A DNA stretch of 64,000 bases from Dichetophora obliterata (taxonomy: Eukaryota > Arthropoda > Insecta > Diptera > Sciomyzidae). The stretch lies in NCBI GenBank assembly GCA_963920525.1, contig OY986438.1, positions 54,075,253-54,139,252 of the forward strand, given 5' to 3'. The notes under the pieces are model-generated. The model saw only the letters and a program-made list of their open reading frames with translations, had not been told where the DNA came from and made no database searches. Of this stretch, positions 52,041 to 64,000 are shown in pieces. Each line of letters begins with the position of its first letter. The stretch's first letter is position 1. The translations under genes were made by a program, and so were the position numbers.

Positions 52041-52679
52041 GCTGCGTTCCTTTCGCCTTAATATAATCGCTATAACAAATTTTCTCAAAGGATCGGCAAG
52101 AAAAACGACTCGTAGAGGGCATTACGGTTGCAGTCGAAATTAAATTCAAACAAGCAATCATGATACAATAACTATTAGGTGTCACGAGAACGTGTGTCGT
52201 TCAAAACTGTTGTGAACTGTTATGGCGGCGATACCTTAGTGAACGATGTTTTTCTCTGAATGTGTTTTACTCTAAATGTCAGAAAAATTGTAAATTATTA
52301 AATTTAATTATTAATTTTATGCAATTATATAAATAATTTAAGTGCAATTGTTGGCTCCGCTGAATGCGTCCAATGTGTGTGACACACGCTGTTTGTTTTG
52401 TTTTGTTTAACATTCGATGGTCGCATCTTGTGAGAAAATAGGTAGCTGTCATGGCTACCTAATAGTCATTGTATCAAACAAACAAATAATTCAAAAAATT
52501 AAATGACAGCTCATAAATATATACAGGTGCGGCACCTGTGTTTCAAATTTTTTAAAGGCTATATCACAATTTTATATGGATAGCAAAAATAATCCTATTT
52601 GTTATAGGATTATTATTTTTGTTTTGCTTTGTATGTAAAAAGAATAATCTGGATTATTTTGAAGCGAATGGAACGCAGC
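52041..52679. mobile_element. TIR transposon, 639 bp, inserted in the palindrome array
   Basis: Ends GCTGCGTTCCTTTCGC (52041) and GCGAATGGAACGCAGC (ending 52679) are inverted for about 30 bp. TATTA flanks both sides (52036-52040, 52680-52684); a TA or 5-bp duplication is possible. An internal hairpin ATAATCCTAT/ATAGGATTAT lies at about 52591-52615. About 52230-52390 matches the relic at 12990-13080. No transposase, so it is non-autonomous. Confidence 0.75.
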
Positions 52680-52680
52680 T

Positions 52681-52780
52681 ATTACGATTACTGAAATCGG
52701 TATACACGCAAATCACAATTACGATTACTGCAGTGGTAATAGAAAAATCTATTGATTCCAATTACAGTAATCGTAATCAA
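52681..52780. repeat. Palindromic ATTACxGTAAT array, right part (three units)
   Basis: Units ATTACGATTACTG, AATTACGATTACTGCAG and CCAATTACAGTAATCGTAAT are centred near 52690, 52729 and 52769, spaced 39-40 bases as in the left part. Confidence 0.8.
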
Positions 52781-53149
52781 TGAAAATGATAATTAAAATG
52801 ACTTTAATCGTAGTCACGTTTTTTGTAATATAATTACTTACTATTTAATTTATATCGCATATAATGGCGTTCAAAAAGATTTTTATTTGAAAATTCATCA
52901 CTTCATGTAATTTAAAAGTTGTTTTATTTTTCCTTACTAAAAAGCAAATATATTGCAATTTTATTCCGAGACTATTTTATTTTGAACAATACGTTTATAA
53001 TGATATAAATCAGAGAACTGCACAAGCCTATTATGTATCCAAACTTTAAAAATGAAGCATTAGCAATCCTGAAAAAATACCAAACAGATACAAGTCATAT
53101 CCATGCTTGCTCATTGGTTTGGCTTGCTTAGACTTACTTTGTCGGGCAG
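52781..53149. other. Intergenic, no gene seen
   Basis: AT-rich, with no ORF of note. Confidence 0.4.
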
Positions 53150-53446
53150 AAATTTTAAAAGCTTGAAACGATCGGCTTGTAAGCTTGCAAGTATCCAATT
53201 AATTGAAATTAAAGCAAGTATCCAAAAAATTCAATGAGCTTGTGTAGAGAAAGCTTAAGCGTATTAGGGCCTTACAGAGTTCTGTGGACTCCATGGTTGG
53301 TAGTTTTTTGTATTTTTGCGAATTCTTGTAATTTTGAAATTTTGACAAAAGATTTGATTTCGAGTCTAATATCACAGTTTTAAAATTTAAGATGGAGGTT
53401 AGGGCTGCTACCTAAATTTTTACCACAGTATTGCCACCTAGTAAAA
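53150..53446. repeat. Inverse copy of the CAAGTATCCAA / AGGTGGC composite repeat
   Basis: 53160-53300 is the complement of 43549-43690, and 53320-53440 is the complement of the end of the AGGTGGC block (GGTTAGGGCTGCTACCTAAA, TTGCCACCTA). Confidence 0.75.
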
Positions 53447-53728
53447 TGAAAAGCAATGTAACTATAAACCGAATGCTTTCAGACTTGCTTCAAAAGTCAT
53501 GCAACATATAATAATTGTTATTATATAATAACTCATGTTTTTCGACTTCTTGCACTGATTTAATATTTAACACTTGCTCATTCATCTTGCAAATTATTTC
53601 TTCTTCTTTTAGATTCTACTAGGAACTAATTAACTAGCTTATTCACCTTGGTTAATATAAAGCCTACTGCACTACATATACTTGAATTCACAAAACAGGC
53701 AAACTGATGCAACATGTCGCCGATGAAA
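53447..53728 (+). repeat. 282-bp direct repeat, copy A
   Basis: Matches 54423-54704 with about four differences. It starts TGAAAAGCAATGTAAC and ends CGCCGATGAAA. No ORF. Confidence 0.92.
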
Positions 53729-53901
53729 ATTGTGGAAAGCCGCGTTGCGTTGAACAGGTAGAGTTTTAAACATCATTTAACAGTGGAAAAAACAAAAAAA
53801 GGAACAAAATAAATTAAAAACTTAAGACAAAAGAACGCTGTTTTATTTGTGTCAAATTTTTGTACTATTTAATTTTTCAATATCGCAAAACATTGAATTT
53901 A

Positions 53902-54043
53902 ACCACCTAATTTTGTATATCGAAAACGTAAACCAACGACAAACAAGACACGCGAGGCAATATAATTTTGTAGAGAAAAAAGTATTTCTTCTCGTGCCTT
54001 ACTTGTCGTTGGCTTGCGTTTTCGATATACAAAATGAGGCGGT
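53902..54043. repeat. Foldback of about 140 bp
   Basis: Arms TTTTGTATATCGAAAACG (53911) and CGTTTTCGATATACAAAA (ending 54034) extend inward through CCAACGACAA/TTGTCGTTGG. The two overlapping ORFs here come from the palindrome. Confidence 0.85.
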
Positions 54044-54052
54044 AAGTGTTTC

Positions 54053-54192
54053 CACTGCACGAACGAACAAGATGACGACTTACCAATGTTCGCCACTTGT
54101 GTTCGTGCAGTGAAACGGTTGGAGCGAACGAAGTATTCATCGCTATATTTTGTTCACGATGAATTCTTCGTTGGTTCTTTCGGGCAGTGGAA
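54053..54192. repeat. CACTGCACGAAC hairpin and adjoining MITE pieces
   Basis: CACTGCACGAAC (54053) and GTTCGTGCAGTG (54101) form one hairpin. 54116-54192 holds an inverse copy of 51843-51905. They appear to be ends of one CACTGCxCGAAC family. Confidence 0.6.
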
Positions 54193-54422
54193 ACGCTCGG
54201 TAAGCTGAGCAAAATGGCTCATAGCCCATTCATGCTGGGGGAAAAAGCAGCCTTTTGTAAAACGAAATTAAGCTCAACATAAAAGCAGCTCTTTTCCATA
54301 CAAATAACACTAGAAAAAAGCAACTTAATGCAACTTTTATTCTGCTTGCGTGAGATTGTAAGGCCTTTTCCACACTTGGTCAACGCAATTCCAACACAAC
54401 TTCAAAGCAACAACGACAAAGT

Positions 54423-54704
54423 TGAAAAGCAATGTAACTATAAACCGAATGCTTTCAGACTTGCTTCAAAAGTCATGCAACATATAATAATTGTTATTAT
54501 ATAATAACTCATGTTTTTCGACTTCTTGCACTGATTTAATATTTAACACTTGCTCATTCATCTTGCAAACTATTTCTTCTTCTTTTAGATTCTACTAGGA
54601 ACTAATTAATTAGCTTATTCACCTTGGTTAATATAAAGCCTACTGCACTACATATACTTGAATTCACAAAACAAGCAAACTGATGCAACACGTCGCCGAT
54701 GAAA
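54423..54704 (+). repeat. 282-bp direct repeat, copy B
   Basis: Second copy of 53447-53728, 976 bp downstream in the same orientation. Confidence 0.92.
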
Positions 54705-55980
54705 TTTTATTGCTCTTTTTTATTGCTGTATTGTATATGAAACTGTGGTTTTGAAATGTTGTTTGTATTTGCGTCTGTAAATTTTTGAATTAGAGCCGTC
54801 TCTAATTTCGTATGTTTTTTCATCTGTACAAAATGTCAGTTTGATAAATTTTTTTGCGAAAATGAAAGAAAAGGTAAATTTTAAGATATTTATTCAATAA
54901 ATTGTTTATAATGAATTTATTCTTATTTTGAATGGCCAAAGGAGGACACTTTAAAGCTTTACGGCTTACAAAAATTTCAGATCAAATCGCTCATCAAATG
55001 ATTTAGGGCTGTTCACATTTCAAACCGCTCATCAAATCATTTGTCAAATCTTTTGACCACAGAAGTGTTCATCAAATTTTTCGTCAAATTTCATTTATCT
55101 TGAACACCGAAGTAAGCACATCGCAATGACGGAAAAATTTTAATACCACTTGTTATTAAAATTGTATTGGAAGAAGAAAAATTTTAATACCACTTGTTAT
55201 TAAAATTGTATTGGTAAATTATTATAAATTGTTTGCAACAGTTATTTATTATTATTTGGTTATTATTTTCTTCCGCTCCCTATTTTGCCGCGATGTGCTC
55301 AGGTTGAAAACTTTTTTGAACTGACAAAATCGTACAACACAATTTGACGAGGGTTCACACTGGACATCGTTCGTCAAATCTGCAGAAAAATCAAAAAAAT
55401 TTTTAAATTGCCATTTTTGTAGCGGTGAAGTTTGTGTAAGTGAACGCAAACACAAACACTAACATTAGCCCTTTAGTGTTATAGCATACAAATTAACACA
55501 AACTTCGTCATTCCGTAGCTCCACTGGAAAAACTGCGAGTTTAAATTACTTCCGAATTAACATTGATCCTACCAATATTTCTTCCAAACTTATCCACTCC
55601 GTTCAGTCAGCCTTTTTGGGACCTCTATAAAAAAAAAATTAATAAACGAAAAACATTGCCGGAAGCAGTTCATAGCTGTTATTACCCTTAAGGTGATTAT
55701 TAGAGGAGTACAATGTATAAGATAGTCTAATTATGTTTTAATTCAACATTTCTTTTAAACACTTTATGGTTTCTCTCATGGTTTAGCATTTTTCGGAAAG
55801 CAAAATTTTTTTTTAACGCTCATATTTCGGATCATAGGTCACCAGTCCAAATTTGTTTCTGCCGATTTGTGAATTCATCGATTTTTAATTAATACTTAAA
55901 TATGTACGACAGCTTTCGTTTTTAGAGTACGTACATTAATAAAATAAAAATATGTATTATTATATTATAATTAATTAATT
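54705..55980. other. Intergenic; small repeats only
   Basis: No gene seen. CTCATCAAAT-type motifs recur at 54991-55080. A 44-bp unit is tandemly duplicated at 55132-55214. Confidence 0.45.
55132..55214. repeat. 44-bp tandem duplication
   Basis: GAAAAATTTTAATACCACTT followed by GTTATTAAAATTGTATTGG occurs twice in a row. Each unit contains a small palindrome (AATTTTAATA/TATTAAAATT). Confidence 0.9.
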
Positions 55981-55986
55981 AATAAT

Positions 55987-59672
<3,686 letters not shown>

Positions 59673-59737
59673 GATTTTCTGCAATTATTCTCAGCCGCTT
59701 GGCTGGAAAGCACCTATCCCGGGTATTATCCAAGGGA

Positions 59738-64000
<4,263 letters not shown>

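Noticed and set aside
53447..54704. Terminal-repeat retrotransposon in miniature
   Set aside because: The direct repeats lack a CA end, a primer site, a polypurine tract and a target duplication; kept as a repeat pair only.

Overview
The window is nuclear DNA of a higher fly (brachyceran dipteran). The best evidence is a fly-type hydroxymethylbilane synthase (heme pathway) gene, a ZAD-domain C2H2 zinc-finger gene (a family greatly expanded in insects), a mellifera-type mariner, a CsRn1-type Ty3/gypsy element, CR1/jockey-like LINE debris and a DINE-1-like Helitron. The DNA is strongly AT-rich with short introns in the small gene and abundant MITEs. I cannot name the species.

Layout. 1-6010: degenerate Ty3/gypsy element (gag, protease, RT, RNase H, integrase, all broken) carrying a 278-bp MITE in its integrase end and a stop-ridden mariner in or near its 3' LTR. 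6013-8060: MITEs and relics. 8240-12950: a dead LINE with an intact ORF1, a broken ORF2 and a TAA tail. 14540-20383: a complete, apparently intact and young Ty3/gypsy element of the CsRn1 type on the minus strand (two 223-bp LTRs differing at about two sites, TACT target duplication, open gag and pol). It has an unusual leader with an 18-bp GC-rich tandem repeat. 20388-21108: 5' flank of the heme gene. 21109-49983: hydroxymethylbilane synthase (Hmbs), whose four coding exons I could join. Intron 2 is about 26.6 kb and is full of transposon debris, including a 3-kb DNA transposon with a broken transposase and repeated GTAACG-type motifs, several foldback elements and a 211-bp near-perfect palindrome inside a 1.17-kb inverted repeat. 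50327-51541 (minus): a two-exon ZAD zinc-finger gene convergent with Hmbs. 51542-55980: repeats, including a regular array of TAAT-type palindromes split by a TIR element. 55987-64000: two enormous (ATT)n arrays separated by the 3' end of a Dong/R4-like non-LTR element with a restriction-like endonuclease motif.

Only two ordinary host genes are visible. The most interesting biology is in Hmbs. Its domain 3 is split by an insertion of about 200 residues carrying six Cys-Pro motifs that look like heme regulatory motifs, which suggests heme sensing by a heme-synthesis enzyme. Second is the association of a TAA-specific retrotransposon type with a kilobase-scale pure TAA array. Third is the tandem-repeat leader of the intact retrotransposon sitting about 1 kb upstream of the Hmbs start codon.
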